Positions 32,037-44,937 of a DNA stretch of 50,000 nucleotides are shown one piece after another. This stretch comes from Neocallimastix lanati (nom. inval.) (Eukaryota > Neocallimastigomycota > Neocallimastigomycetes > Neocallimastigales > Neocallimastigaceae), in contig JACVTC010000136.1 of the NCBI GenBank assembly GCA_016946835.1, forward strand, positions 297,501-347,500, given 5' to 3'. The stretch's first letter is position 1. Each line of letters starts with the position of its first letter. The position numbers and the translations under genes were made by a program. Under the pieces are notes generated by a model. The model made no database searches, was not told where the DNA came from, and was given only the letters and a program-made list of their open reading frames with translations.

Positions 32037-33812
32037 ATGAGCGAATTTAATGATTTCAACATTTTTGATTTCGAAGCTTCTTTAAATCATAATTCCACTA
32101 TAATGGATGATGATTTTATTGGTGGTACATCTATTATCATAATAGGTATAATTTCTTTTATTGTGGTCATAATAATTATAATAGCAATTCATCTTTTTTC
32201 AAAAAAATTGAATAGCATTGATTGTGAAAATGGTTATCAACAATTTGATAATCCTTTGGAAGAAATGGAACCATTACCTGAATACGAAGAAAGGGAAACA
32301 CGTCCCGATGGAGAAGTGGACTTATCAGATTATATTCAGGCTAATAATACCATAAATACTATTCCAAGAGATACTATGAATATTATTAATATTTTAAATA
32401 GTAATTCTCAAAGAAATTTACATGTTAGTTTTACGGATACTACTCAACTTCCTCCTCCTCCTTCTCCTACTATTACTGATAATTATGATGGAAGTAATAA
32501 TAGTCATCATGATCATGATCATCAAGTTAGAAATGATGATTATTTGCTATCTATTCCATCCACATCAATATTGCCATTACCTAGACCAAAAAGAGAGAGT
32601 ATTCCTAATATACCACCACCTTGTTATGATATTGCTTTAACTCAACCAAGAATAAGTAATCAAGGTATGATTGTTTTACCCCAAGATCCTTCTTTTGCTA
32701 CAAATTTACCTACTTTATTACGAAATTCTTCTTCTCATCGTCACATTTTAAGAAGAAGTCGTCAACGTTTAATTAAATTTTTCACTCATCATAGAATGTC
32801 TTCTCCATTAAATAATAACTATCGTCTTCCAAGTCATTCCTCCTCGGTTACTTCTCATTCCTCTATCATTTCTTCAGGTTCCTCCAATTCAGATTCAAAC
32901 TTAAATCCATCCAGTAGTCATCATCATGATCAATCACAGCAGCAACATCACCATAGCAATGACCCTTATAATGATAATAGATCATCACTAAGTATTAATA
33001 GAAGAAGCAGAAATCATGTATCAAGATCAAGAGCTTTCTTGAATCGACTTCATCCTACACATCTACATGCTTCATCCATATTTTCAAGAAGAAGAAGACA
33101 TAGAAGTAATTTATTAAGATTTTATGGTTCGACGGATAATGATTCTATATCATCTGTATCTATTTATCCAACTACAATGATAGACATTCCCGAAGATCAT
33201 TATAATATTAGTGGTGGTGGTATGAATTATCATGAAGTAAGAAATAATATTATACCAGAAATAGAAAGAGGTTGTACCACCACCGCCACCTCCATGATTC
33301 CTTGTATAAATGATAATTCAGCTCCTGTTCAAAGTATTTCAATGGCGGAGAGTATCCATTCCACTCCCACTACTCAAGTTGTTTCAACCACGGATAATAT
33401 TAATATTAATTCTATGACTACTCAAAGTATTTCAATTGAAAATCGTATCCATACCCCCACTTTAAATAATATGGAAACACATCAAACGAATAGGCAAGCC
33501 TCATCAAGTTCTTCAGAAGTTTTAAATAACCGAGAAGCATGGGTAGACGTTACACAATATAACCCATCATTAATAAATCATGAAGAAGAAGATATTATTA
33601 ATTTCAATTCAGTAAATGTAAATAATAGTCATTATAATCATGAATTAAATCCATCATCTAAAAATGATCATACCCCAAGTATTCCTAATGAATATGGTTG
33701 TACGAATACAACTACGTTAAATAATGACTATCATCAAATTATTATTAATGATGAGGCTACTCCTACTGAAAATGAAAAAGAAAATAAAAATAAAAATGAA
33801 AAAAAAAAATAA
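32037..33812 (+). CDS. Single-pass membrane protein with PPxY and LPxY motifs, intronless, 591 aa
   Basis: One uninterrupted frame. Residues 1-31 are acidic/polar, 32-54 form one strong membrane segment (IIIIGIISFIVVIIIIIAIHLF) followed by SKK, which predicts N-terminus out and a long cytosolic tail (signal-anchor type; there is no cleavable signal peptide). The tail has PLPEY (79-83), a PPPP run (139-142), PPPCY (193-197), Arg/Ser/His-rich stretches and, to the end, Asn/Thr-rich sequence. PPxY and LPxY motifs bind WW domains of Nedd4/Rsp5-type ubiquitin ligases, and such tails are common in adaptors that recruit the ligase to endosomes or the plasma membrane. That role is inferred from motifs only; no family was recognised. 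Base composition and length make it clearly a real gene, and no intron signal interrupts it. Confidence 0.85.
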   Translation: MSEFNDFNIFDFEASLNHNSTIMDDDFIGGTSIIIIGIISFIVVIIIIIAIHLFSKKLNSIDCENGYQQFDNPLEEMEPLPEYEERETRPDGEVDLSDYIQANNTINTIPRDTMNIINILNSNSQRNLHVSFTDTTQLPPPPSPTITDNYDGSNNSHHDHDHQVRNDDYLLSIPSTSILPLPRPKRESIPNIPPPCYDIALTQPRISNQGMIVLPQDPSFATNLPTLLRNSSSHRHILRRSRQRLIKFFTHHRMSSPLNNNYRLPSHSSSVTSHSSIISSGSSNSDSNLNPSSSHHHDQSQQQHHHSNDPYNDNRSSLSINRRSRNHVSRSRAFLNRLHPTHLHASSIFSRRRRHRSNLLRFYGSTDNDSISSVSIYPTTMIDIPEDHYNISGGGMNYHEVRNNIIPEIERGCTTTATSMIPCINDNSAPVQSISMAESIHSTPTTQVVSTTDNININSMTTQSISIENRIHTPTLNNMETHQTNRQASSSSSEVLNNREAWVDVTQYNPSLINHEEEDIINFNSVNVNNSHYNHELNPSSKNDHTPSIPNEYGCTNTTTLNNDYHQIIINDEATPTENEKENKNKNEKKK

Positions 33813-34033
33813 TGGGCATGACCATTAAATGTAATTTCCTATGAGTAAATAATAATATTTTATTTTATATATTAGAAATAGTATATATAAAGCAAATAAA
33901 CAAAAGGAAAACAAGACAAACAGACAAACCCAATAAAAAAAAAAAAAAAACAGATAAATAAAATTAATTTATTGTATATATATAATATAATGTATGAAGT
34001 ATTATATGTTATATATACATGTAAATAATATAC

Positions 34034-34077
<44 letters not shown>

Positions 34078-34315
34078 GAAAAATATTATTATATTATATG
34101 CATATGTATTTATTTATTAATGAGATAAAGCAAAACAAAAAAAAAAATTTAAATTATTAATTATTAATTAGTTATTATTATTGTTGTTATATTTCATATA
34201 TTAATTCTAATTAAAAAGTAATTAATATTACAGATTAATGTATTTAAATAGCTTTTTTTTTATTATTTTTTTTTTTTATTTATTTTTATTATTTATTTTT
34301 ATTATTATTTTTTTA

Positions 34316-34349
<34 letters not shown>

Positions 34350-34549
34350 GTAATAATAAATTATTGTATTGTTTAAATTTTTTTATATTAATTATTATAT
34401 AAATGTATGATTTATTCTATTAATTTTAATCATTAGGGAAATTAGTATAAATGATTTTTAAAAAAATATATATATATAATATGTTATATATGTATATATA
34501 AATTATTAATAATTATATAACTCAATATACTACTATTATAAGATTATAA

Positions 34550-34581
<32 letters not shown>

Positions 34582-34846
34582 GCAATATAAACAGTAAAAA
34601 TACTAGTAATTAATACTCAATGATAATAATAATAATGCATATAGATATTAGTAAAAAAGAAATAAAATTAAGCAATAAAAAATAATAAAAAAAAAAAAAA
34701 AAAGTAAAAAGTAATTATAAAAATAATATATAATTTTATTAATATAAATATTATTTATTTTTATTTATTTATTTATTTGCTTTATTTTATTTTTTTTATT
34801 AATAAAGCTATATAATTTATTATTAATAATATATATATATCTTGCA
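33813..34846. other. 3' UTR and AT-rich spacer
   Basis: The stretch after the stop keeps an A/C-rich character to about 33960 (ACAAAAGGAAAACAAGACAAAC), as expected of a 3' UTR. Beyond it lie a T-run at 34036-34074 and a short (TAA)n at 34316-34350. No gene seen. Confidence 0.5.
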
Positions 34847-35290
34847 ATGATAATTGAACAAAGATACTTGGATGTTTCTTTAGATTCAGAAAAGGATTAT
34901 GATCATAATATTTATTATTTTTACATTGAGTATTCTTCAATATATGAAAAAACTAAAGTTAATGATGGGGAACAAAGACAATTCGTTGATAATATTTTTA
35001 AACAAAGTTCAACTTTGTCCGACTGTTCCGTATTTTGTGGGGATTGCGGAGTTTCTAACAAATGTAATACCATTAATTTATCGATCTTTTTTTTTTTTTT
35101 TTTCAGATTAATGATGAAATGATATTCCGTTGAATCTACCGTTTACTAAGAGCATCCCGGTGAAAGATCTGATACAGATTCGTTTGATAACACTAATACT
35201 TGAAATTATTATTCGTAATAATGGACGTAATATTTACCCTCGATGAATGAGAAAAGTTTGAGGCTATTGCTTCTGACGCACTTTTATAAT
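34847..35290 (+). mobile_element. Second LINE 3'-end fragment, decayed
   Basis: The first frame reads LDVSLDSEKDYDHNIYYF near 34868-34920 and stays open to about 35030. A second frame then reads CPTVPYFVGIAEFLTNVIP (about 35014-35070). TVPYFVGIAEFLTNVIPLI is 14/19 identical to TVPYIVGLAEYLTNTIPII of the minus-strand fragment at 2.6 kb, so both belong to one family, from the C-terminal region of ORF2. A T-run at 35085-35103 splits the sequence, and G/C-richer relic sequence continues to about 35290. It is upstream of, and in the same direction as, the dead LINE at 37.1-40.1 kb, but it is a 3' part, so the two are separate insertions. Confidence 0.6.
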
Positions 35291-35330
35291 TTTATAATTT
35301 TATAATATATAATATTTTATTTCATGTATC

Positions 35331-35371
<41 letters not shown>

Positions 35372-35480
35372 TTAAATCATGTAATTTTATTATTATTATA
35401 AAATTAAATAAAGTTATTCTCTAAGTCTAAAAAAAAAAAAAAAAAGAAAAAAAAAATTTTTAAAGTTATTCATTAATAAT

Positions 35481-35920
<440 letters not shown>

Positions 35921-36258
35921 AATTTCATATTTTATATATAATTTAGTATTCTATATATTTATTAGAATATGCGAAATATATTTATAAAATAAGATTATTA
36001 TATATAAATGTATAAATGATATGTTGAAAAGATGCAATTTGTACAAGAAGTTATATATTTGGTTAACTTTTTATCATAAAATATTATATTAATAAAATTG
36101 AATTAATTATTAAACTGAGATGACTGATATTTGATATTTTAATAAGTTAAGAGTTATAAATGAGATTCTAGTCGTAAAAAAAAAAAAAAAAAAAAAAAAA
36201 GAAGTAGTGTTTTTATTTTTTTTTATATTATTTTTGAAATTAATTTTTAAACAATATT

Positions 36259-36310
<52 letters not shown>
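35921..36310. other. AT-rich spacer with A- and T-runs
   Basis: A-run at 36177-36200 and a 50-base T-run at 36259-36308. No gene seen. Confidence 0.7.
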
Positions 36311-36313
<3 letters not shown>

Positions 36314-37099
36314 TCTTTTCTAATTCTTCCCTAATGATATGGACTGGCTTTTCAGGTCTATGGAGGGTTGATGGAAAAGGAATTTGTCTATATCAGCTGT
36401 ACTAATTACAGTCTTCTGTGATTCTGATGATAATCGCAATGGTTATCCTTTCTAAAGTGGCTTCTAGTACGAAGAGTGTAAATGGGAATACTGGAAAGAC
36501 TGTTGAAAGTGAATCTGATGTCTTATATTGTCTTTAAACTGGATATGTATTATGAATTAGAGTTGTATAATTAATAATATCATGTGGTTTCTACATATTA
36601 TCAATGTAATGAATCAATTGTAATTTTTTTTTTTTTACTTTAGCATTATTTTTGTATATGTATTATTCTATAGTATTTATTTATACTCTTATGTAGCTAT
36701 TGAAAAATGGAAAATATAGGAGATTAATTCGCTCCAAAGCTTGAGTTTAAGACTTTATTTAACGGATGGGAATCCTTTTATTGGTCTTTCACTACCTAAC
36801 ATTTTATTCATCTTTTCATTTTAGTTTATGTATGATTACTTTTACAGAAGAATTATTATTACATTAATCAGAGCTTTATTAATCGAATAGAATATCAATA
36901 ACTCAAAAGATAACAAAAAAAAAAGAAAAATAAAAAAAAAAATAAAAAGAGATTATTCATTACAAAAAAAAAAAAAAAATAAAAAGGGATTATTCATTAC
37001 AAAAAAAAAAAAAAAGTTTATAAGTTGTTTTATTTTACTTGAAGTTTTTTCTTTGTACAGAAACTGAAAAATATTTATTTTATTTTAATTATTTTATTT
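36311..37099 (+). mobile_element. GC-richer relic, possible 5' part of the dead LINE
   Basis: Composition matches the LINE body that follows rather than the spacer. Short open stretches exist on the + strand (LWRVDGKGICLYQLY near 36359; VILSKVASSTKSVNGNTGK near 36447), but I recognise no motif. It directly precedes the endonuclease remnant in the same orientation, so a 5' portion of the same element is the simplest reading. Confidence 0.35.
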
Positions 37100-38144
37100 T
37101 TGTTACACTTCCCAACTCTAAATATTTCCAGAAGGGAATGGATCCAAATATGCCAAGGTTGCAGAGGTTTATATCTTCTGTATCATGTCTCATGTCAAGC
37201 CGTATTTGAAGATAATTCCTATACTAATCTTTGTTTCTTTAACAACATATAATCTATGGAATCATTCAAAGTGTTCTATAGGGTAATGTCTATATTCCCG
37301 CTAAGAAACAAATTTATTACAAGTCCGATCAGAAGTTTTTCACATGGTTTCAGAATCACACTAATCATCCATCTATTCTTCTTGGAAATTTTATCATGAG
37401 CACCGTTGATTTACAAAAATAAATTAACCAACAGTAACCTTGGTAACTGGTTTTATTCTCTTTTCGATTAATAAGTCATCTATTTCATGGACTAGAGGTA
37501 GATATTCATCAGATATTGATCATGAGTTGGTCAACTCAAGTATGCTGGAAAAAAAATATCATACCATGTACTTATTTTATTGATTATCCTTCTATTTCTG
37601 ATCATAAACTGCTCATAGTTTATTACAAGAAAATTATCATAGATGAGTCATTTTTGTTACCAAAAAAAAAGAAAAAAAAATTTATTATATGAGATAGATA
37701 TAAATGCCTTGAACCTATAAAAGAAATTTGTGATCATAATAAATTTGAAATTCTTATAAAAGAATTAGGAAATGAAGAACATTCTCAAGCAGATAGTATA
37801 ATTTAAAAAAAAAAATTCATTAACACTGCTCATTTTATTGCTAATGATTTATCGATTATATCTTCAATAGAAATCAGAAAAGCGATGTTTTAAAATGTCC
37901 AGTAAAATTTATGGTCTTCAAAAGGTAAAACATATAAAATATAAACAAATTAAGCGTTATGTATCTACCAAGTGATCCCAAATGAATTTTGCTAAAATTT
38001 GTTGACTCGTATAATAGACCATGTGAATCAATTCATAAAAAAAAATGTTAACGAATTTAGGAAAAAAAAAAAAAGAGTATTTCTATTGGATTAAAATTGG
38101 ATGTTTGTTAGTTCTTAAAAATGATGGTAGGAAAGCATGGAAAT

Positions 38145-38148
<4 letters not shown>

Positions 38149-38186
<38 letters not shown>

Positions 38187-38197
38187 AAATACAAATA

Positions 38198-38291
<94 letters not shown>
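38149..38291 (+). repeat. A-run and (AAAT)n array inside the dead LINE
   Basis: An A-run of about 36 bases, a short unique piece, then about 25 units of AAAT interrupt the linker between the endonuclease and reverse transcriptase. They must have grown after insertion. Confidence 0.9.
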
Positions 38292-38293
<2 letters not shown>

Positions 38294-38526
38294 CAATCTT
38301 TCACGGTCTCTCATCCTATTTAAAAAGCAATAACAATGGACTAGTTTTCTTCTTCAGACTAAAAAAAAAAAAATTAAAAGCTTGGCATTCTCATGATAAA
38401 TTCTTAGGGTCAAATTCTTCAGGTTCATAGTCTTTCTAAAAATTTCTGGAAAGAATTCTATTGCACTTTGGAATTTAGGAAGTCCAAGGAAGGCAAATTA
38501 ACAAGAATGGGAGAAATTAACTTAAG

Positions 38527-38562
<36 letters not shown>

Positions 38563-39362
38563 TAAAGAAATTAATGAGACAATTTCATTTCATCTTACCC
38601 CTAAAACTTTAAGCTTGCGGTCCTGATGGTATTCCAATGAAATTCTTTCAAAACTTTGATTTATTGGTAATTAAGTGAAAATAATAGTAATATGTTTCAT
38701 CTGGCTTTAAAAATGTCTCAAAGCCTTAATTCAATCGAATATTTGGAATGGTGATTTTTTTTCCAAAAATCATGGAATAATAATACATCGATAGCTTCTA
38801 TTCATAAAAAAAGGTCGATCCATCAGATTGTAATAAACTATCGTGGCCTCTCTCTTGTCAATAATGGGTTAAAAATTATAGCAAAAAAAAAAAAAAAAAA
38901 AAAAAAAAAGCATCGCTAATAGAATCTCTAAAATATGGAATTGATAAAGGATTTAGTACAGCTGAATAATATGGATTTTGTAACCGAGAAGAATGTATAA
39001 GTCTTTACACTTCATTAAGAATTATAGGTCAGAGATGAAAATTTGATAATAAAGATACTTAACCATGCTTTTTTTCGGACCTTAAAAATGTGTATGACTC
39101 AGTTCCCATATAGAATATATTAATGAAAATTTATCACTTAGGTATTAGAGGTAAGCACTAAAAAAATTCATTGAATACTTTTACTTATCTTCCAAGGCTT
39201 GTGTAAGGGGTGATGGACAGTTATCGGAATCATTTAATATTAAGATAGGTGCTCATCAAAGTTGTTCCCTCTCACCAATTTTACATTAACTCGTTCATTA
39301 ATGACTTTTAAAATAAATGAGATATATATATGAATCTCAATTGGTGATAAACTCAGTTGTGT

Positions 39363-39365
<3 letters not shown>

Positions 39366-39413
<48 letters not shown>
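39366..39413 (+). repeat. 48-base T-run at the reverse transcriptase active-site motif
   Basis: The run separates GDKLSCVG from SDNIVLC, exactly where functional elements read G-L-F-A-D-D-I-V. A TTATTT-like stretch coding for Leu-Phe is a likely seed for the expansion. Confidence 0.85.
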
Positions 39414-40118
39414 CAGATAACATTGTGTTATGTGTTTCAACACTATTTCAACTTAAAAAGTTGTTAAAATTAGCCAGAAATGTGCCAATTTATAAGTACG
39501 AGGGGAAGTTTCAAGACTTCTTAATAATAATGACCCCTACCTTTTATCTTACAAGTCAAGAGTTACCTAAAACGAATTATTATACTTACTTAGGTATAAT
39601 AATTATTTAGAAATTGAAACCGAATCATATGGAAAATGGATAATAAAATTAGAAAGGCATTTTATTCCCTTAAAGGATTTCTTAAGAATCCTCATATTCC
39701 TATCGCTTATAAAAGAATGTTATTTTCAGCTATAGTAGTTGGGCAAAGTTTCGTATTATACATCTCCACTTGGATCCAACAAAAAAAAAAAAAAAAAAGA
39801 AGTATACAGACACTTGATAATACAGGATTATACTGGAAAAAATGATTTTTCTAAATGAGAATATATAGCTGTATATCCCTTTATTGTGTTTCTAAAGAAC
39901 TTAACATTCCTCCTCTTTCAGAGAAATGTGCGATGGCTCAAGTAAGATGTTTTTTTAAAAATTGGGAAAACTCAAAATGTATTATCTCTGATTTACTTAA
40001 ATAAAGATATATCACGTTGTAGACGTCATGCATTGAATAAAGAAAGTAAAAATTTTTATCATGGTAGATTAGATAAATTTCCATCCAAAAAAAAAAAAAA
40101 TTCGAATTATCAAATTCA

Positions 40119-40123
<5 letters not shown>

Positions 40124-40183
<60 letters not shown>
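40124..40183 (+). repeat. A-run followed by (TAA)n after the dead LINE
   Basis: About 27 A residues and then about 11 TAA units. It could be a tail of the element, since A-rich or (TAA)n 3' tails are common in LINEs, or an ordinary microsatellite. Confidence 0.6.
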
Positions 40184-40186
<3 letters not shown>

Positions 40187-40857
40187 TAAAAATAAAAAGT
40201 ATAAAAATATATATTAATAAATTAATTTTTTTTTTAATATTTATTAATCTTTATTGAGATGACAGCATTAAAGCTCATCATTAGAGTATTAAAAATGAAA
40301 TGTTTTTTTTTTTTTTTTTTTTTAATTATAATTAATATATATTATTCACTTTTATTAATCATGATTACGATAAAGCTCATATCATTTTTCTATCTAAAAA
40401 AATTCCTAAACATTTTTAGTAGTAATTAAATTTATGAATAATATATTTTTAACTTATTTTATACTTTCTTAAATATTTTCCATATATTTCATAAATTATC
40501 AAAAAAAAATTTTTTTTTTGACTAAATATGATGAAATCAATGTATTTATCAAAAGAATATTCTTTTGATCATTAATGAAATTTTTAATATTCTCAAACAT
40601 AAAATATATATATATATATAATATTAAAAATATATAATATTAAAAATAATAAATGTAATTATAATAATAATTGGATATTAATGTTGGTAATTAATAGAAG
40701 GTTTTTAAATAAAATAATTAAATATAAAGCTGCTATATCTGATGAAGATGTATATATATATAATTCAATATGTATGTATTAAGTAATTAAAATAAATAAA
40801 TAAATAAATAATTATGAAATATATAATTATTTCAATTATCTTTCATAATCTTTAATT

Positions 40858-40894
<37 letters not shown>

Positions 40895-41138
40895 GATAAT
40901 TGATAATAAGAGATGTAGATATCTATTGTATATAATTCGATATATATATATATATACTTATTCATTAAATATTAATATAATGAAAATACCAAACTCAAAT
41001 TCAAAAAAAAAAATTTTATATGTAATATACTTTTGTTTATCATAATTTTAATCAAAAATTTATAATGAAAATACGATAATTATTATTAATTATTATTATT
41101 ATCATATATATAAATCCTTAAGTCTATTTCAATAAAAA

Positions 41139-41220
41139 CAAAAAACAAAAAACAAACAAACAAGCAAACAACAACAACAACAACAACAACAACAAAAAAA
41201 AAAAAAAAAAAAAAAAAAAA
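41139..41220 (+). repeat. A/C-rich stretch with (CAA)n and poly(A)
   Basis: AACAAACAAACAAGCAAACA leads into about nine CAA units and an A-run of about 29. The same A/C-rich word style flanks the coding sequence at 32037-33812, so this may be part of an untranslated region of an unseen transcript, but no coding exon lies near. Confidence 0.6.
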
Positions 41221-42004
41221 TTCTTAAGTAATAATTATATGTTAATCTATATAATCTATATAAACTTATATATAGTTGTATTTAAATATACTAACCATTA
41301 AAGACATTTTTCTTTTATTTTAAAAAAAAAATATATATATTATTATATATATATTATTATATATTTATTATTATTATTTATTATTTATTATTATTATTAT
41401 TATTATTTATTATAACTATTAATATAAAAACTTCATAAAAATTGACGATAATTTTTAAAGAATTTTAAATATCATGTTGTGTTTTTATCTGCATTAGTGT
41501 ATATTTCAATAAAAAATTATTTTCATTTTTCATATGAGATAAAAACAAAACAGAATAAAACAAAGATTAAAACAAAACAAAAAAGAAATATTTTTTCTTT
41601 TTTTATTTTACTTTTATTTTGTTTTATAGTTTATTATTAAATTAGGATAATATTATAATATACAGATTATCTTATTAATATTTAGTATTTAATAATATTT
41701 AGTCTTTATACCATTAAATTATAGGTAAATGTTCAAAATATATTTTGCATAAAACTGTATACAAATTGAAAAACATAAAAAAATATATTCAGTAATAAAT
41801 AAAAAAACAATAATTTATTTAATACATATTTTATTTATTTATTGAACTTGGCTTTGTAGCAATTTATTAAATTAAAAAAACGTTTTTTTTTTTTTTATTA
41901 TCATCATTATAATTATATATATTACTGTATAATATAAACATATAAAGCATATATAATAAATATTAACAATCTATAGGATTTAATACAAAAGCCTTTATAT
42001 TTTA

Positions 42005-42345
42005 TATTATTCAATTATTTATTATTTATTATTTATTATTTATTATTAATAAATAATCTTTTTATTAATTATTTATTTATTTATCATTTATTATTATTTA
42101 TTATTTATTTATTATATATTACTTATTTATTATTTATAATTTATTATTTATTATTTATTATTTATTATTTATTTATTTATTATTTATTATTTATTATTTA
42201 TTTATTTATCATTTATTATTTATTATTATTTATTATTTATTATTTATTATTTATTATTTATTATTTATTATTTATTATTTATTATTTATTATTTATTATT
42301 TATTATTTATTATTTATTATTTATTATTTATTATATATTATTTAA
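42005..42345. repeat. Period-7 (TTATTTA)n satellite array
   Basis: The array includes TATTAATAAATAATCTTTTT near 42043, close to the 55-bp unit at 11911-12075. This ties the two distant arrays to one ancestral sequence. Confidence 0.9.
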
Positions 42346-43480
42346 TTTATTTATTATTATTATTCAATTATTTATATAGTTACAAAAACTCATGTGTATT
42401 ATGTAATTATTTACTATAAATGGATTATAAATGGTAAATTTATATCACAGATAAACTTTTAAAGTTTCAAATTCATTATTATTTATAAATTAAATTATTA
42501 TATACATAATATATTGAATATATAAATACAATATATTAAAATATCTTACTTGTATTTATAATCATAATACATTAAATACATTATAATATATTATCCATTA
42601 ATTAAACAATAAAATTTTATTCATTATTGATTCATTATTTAATTAATGATTTATCCCAAAGTTGATGATGTCAACTTTATTTTTATATTTTTTTATATTT
42701 AATTTTTTTGCATGCTCAGTAGTTCATAGGCTGTTCTATTATTCTTTATTTAATAATACTATTTGATATTTGGAAAAATTTATTTTTCATTTTGATAATA
42801 TACAAAATATATGAATAAATAAATAAATAAATATATAAATAAATTAATAAATAAATATATAAATATTAATAAGTATATATATATATATATAAATATAATA
42901 TATAAATAAATATATATACAAACAACTATATAAAAAAAACTTTAAAAAAAATTATGATTAATTGAAGAAAATTAAAAAACACTTTTATAATTATTAAACA
43001 CTTTTTTTTTTTTGCTTTTGAATTTTAATATTTATTTATTATAAATCATTAATATTTTTGATATGTGAATACTGATTGATTATTTATTATTCTATTTATA
43101 ATTAATTAATAAATAAATAAATAATATTAAATAATTTATTATAAAAAAAATTTTTATTTATTTATAATATATAGAAGAATTTCAATAATTTTTAAATATA
43201 ATATATATATATTAATTATATAACTATAATTTAAATTCATAATTTTACTATTGAAATTCTTTATAATTTTTTTTTTTATTATATATATATTTATATATAA
43301 AATAAAAATTATATATAATATATATATCGTTTTTTAAAAAAAAGGTTTAATTTGAATTTTATTCAAATAATAAATGGAATATTTTAATATGTTATTTTAT
43401 TTTGATTAGATTTCAATATATAAAAGATTATATAAATGAAAACAAAATTATGTTAACTTATTAAAATAATCATATTTTAA

Positions 43481-43512
<32 letters not shown>

Positions 43513-44261
43513 TACATATTTATAAAATGAAATCATACATATATATTCAATAAAAAAAAAAATAAAAGATAAAAATAAAATACAAAAAAAAACATAAATT
43601 TATAATTAAATAATACTCTTATTCATAATGATAAGTATAGAATATTAAAAATTAGATAAAGTTCAAATTATATTTATATTTAATATAACTATAAATTTTC
43701 TTATAGTTCTCAAATTTTTATAAATTTTATAAATTTTATAATTATTTCAAGATATTCATTAATACTATAAAAAATTTAATTTACAATTTATGTTATCTTA
43801 AAAAAAAATATATAATAAAATATATATTAAGTTTAAAAATAACAAGAAGAAGAAAAGTTTTATAAAAAAATAATAATAATAATAATAAATAAATAAATAA
43901 AAAATTTAATCAGATTTATTATGAAAGATTTTCTATAATATTATATTTTTATTTTTTTTATTTAAGTTTAAGGAAAAAAAAAAAAAAGTATTATTAATAT
44001 TATTTTGGATTCTTATACATATATATTAATAAATAATATATAAGATATTACAAGTAAAGCTTTTTGAAAATAAATTAAAAATAAAATAAAACAAAAAAAA
44101 TCAATAAAGAAAAAGGAAAAAGAATTGTAATACTAAATAATATTTAAACTTTATATTTTTAATCCATAGAGTAAAATATATATATATATATATATCTTTT
44201 TTTTTATAAATACAATATAAAATAATTATATCAATAATAATAAAGAAAAGAAAAAAAAAAA

Positions 44262-44902
44262 ATGACATATTTATCCAAGATATTAATAGTGTTTTATTTA
44301 ACCCTATTTCTTAAATTTGTATACTCAGAAAGTAATTATACAGCATATTAATTTATATATATATATATTATTATTATTTTATAAAAAAAAAATAATAATA
44401 ATAGTAATAATATAAAGATAATAAATAATAATAATAATAATAAAAATAAAAATAAATTTTTTTCAAAATATTAATCTGTTATATATTTCGATTTAATATA
44501 TATATAAAAGGTAATTGTGGTGCTCCTTTATGTGTATCAACAAAAGTCATAAAACCGGGTGAACCCGTTGAACTTTCATGGCATAAATCAGATAATAAAA
44601 ATGGTTTACAAATATCTTTACTTTATGGTGATAACTCGGATATCACCGATTGTCATGAATTACAAGGTAAAGAAGTATTAAAAAGTTGGCGATTAAAGAA
44701 TGGAGAAGAACAATATTCTTTTACACTTAATGAAGTTGATTTCCAAATCGAAGATAAAACTTTTGTATTTTTAGTAGAATATTTGGCTAGTAATTTTTGT
44801 ATGATGGCCCCCAGTGGTCCTCCAGGTCTTGGTACAAGTTATGTTGTTTTTGGTAAGTAAATAAAATATTTAAAAAAAAAATAAAACAATAAAAAAGTAT
44901 TA

Positions 44903-44937
<35 letters not shown>

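Larger units (their letters stand above)
37100..40110 (+). mobile_element. Dead LINE (non-LTR retrotransposon) with endonuclease and reverse transcriptase remnants
   Basis: Conserved pieces appear in the right order but in shifting frames with many stops. Endonuclease: SISWTRGRYSSDIDHELVNS (about 37477-37535), then YPSISDHKLLIVYYKK with the SDH motif (about 37585-37630). Reverse transcriptase: ACGPDGIPMKFFQNFDLL (about 38615-38670), NYRGLSLVNNGLKIIA (about 38835-38883), DLKNVYDSVP (about 39080-39110, where DxKKAYDxVP is usual), SLSPIL (about 39270), and SDNIVLC (about 39415-39435) where functional elements have ADDIV. Thumb and C-terminal part: MDNKIRKAFYSLKGFLKNPH, KELNIPPLSEKCAMAQV, RRHALNKESKNFYHGRLDK. 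The catalytic Asp pair is lost. Homopolymer runs split the frame at 38149, 38530, 38882 and 39366. The sequence stops before the CPCC region, and an A-run plus (TAA)n follows at 40124-40183. Confidence 0.88.
40262..44261. other. Gene-free AT-rich spacer
   Basis: Four kilobases without a protein-like frame. It holds a T-run (40863-40890), an A/C-rich stretch with (CAA)n and an A-run (41139-41220), and the period-7 array at 42005-42340. The last few hundred bases should include the promoter and leader of the 44262 gene. Confidence 0.6.

Noticed and set aside
39240-39443. 67-residue Lys-run frame on the minus strand and the short + frames at 39425-39845
   Set aside because: The minus frame is a shadow; the + frames are pieces of the dead LINE rather than separate genes.
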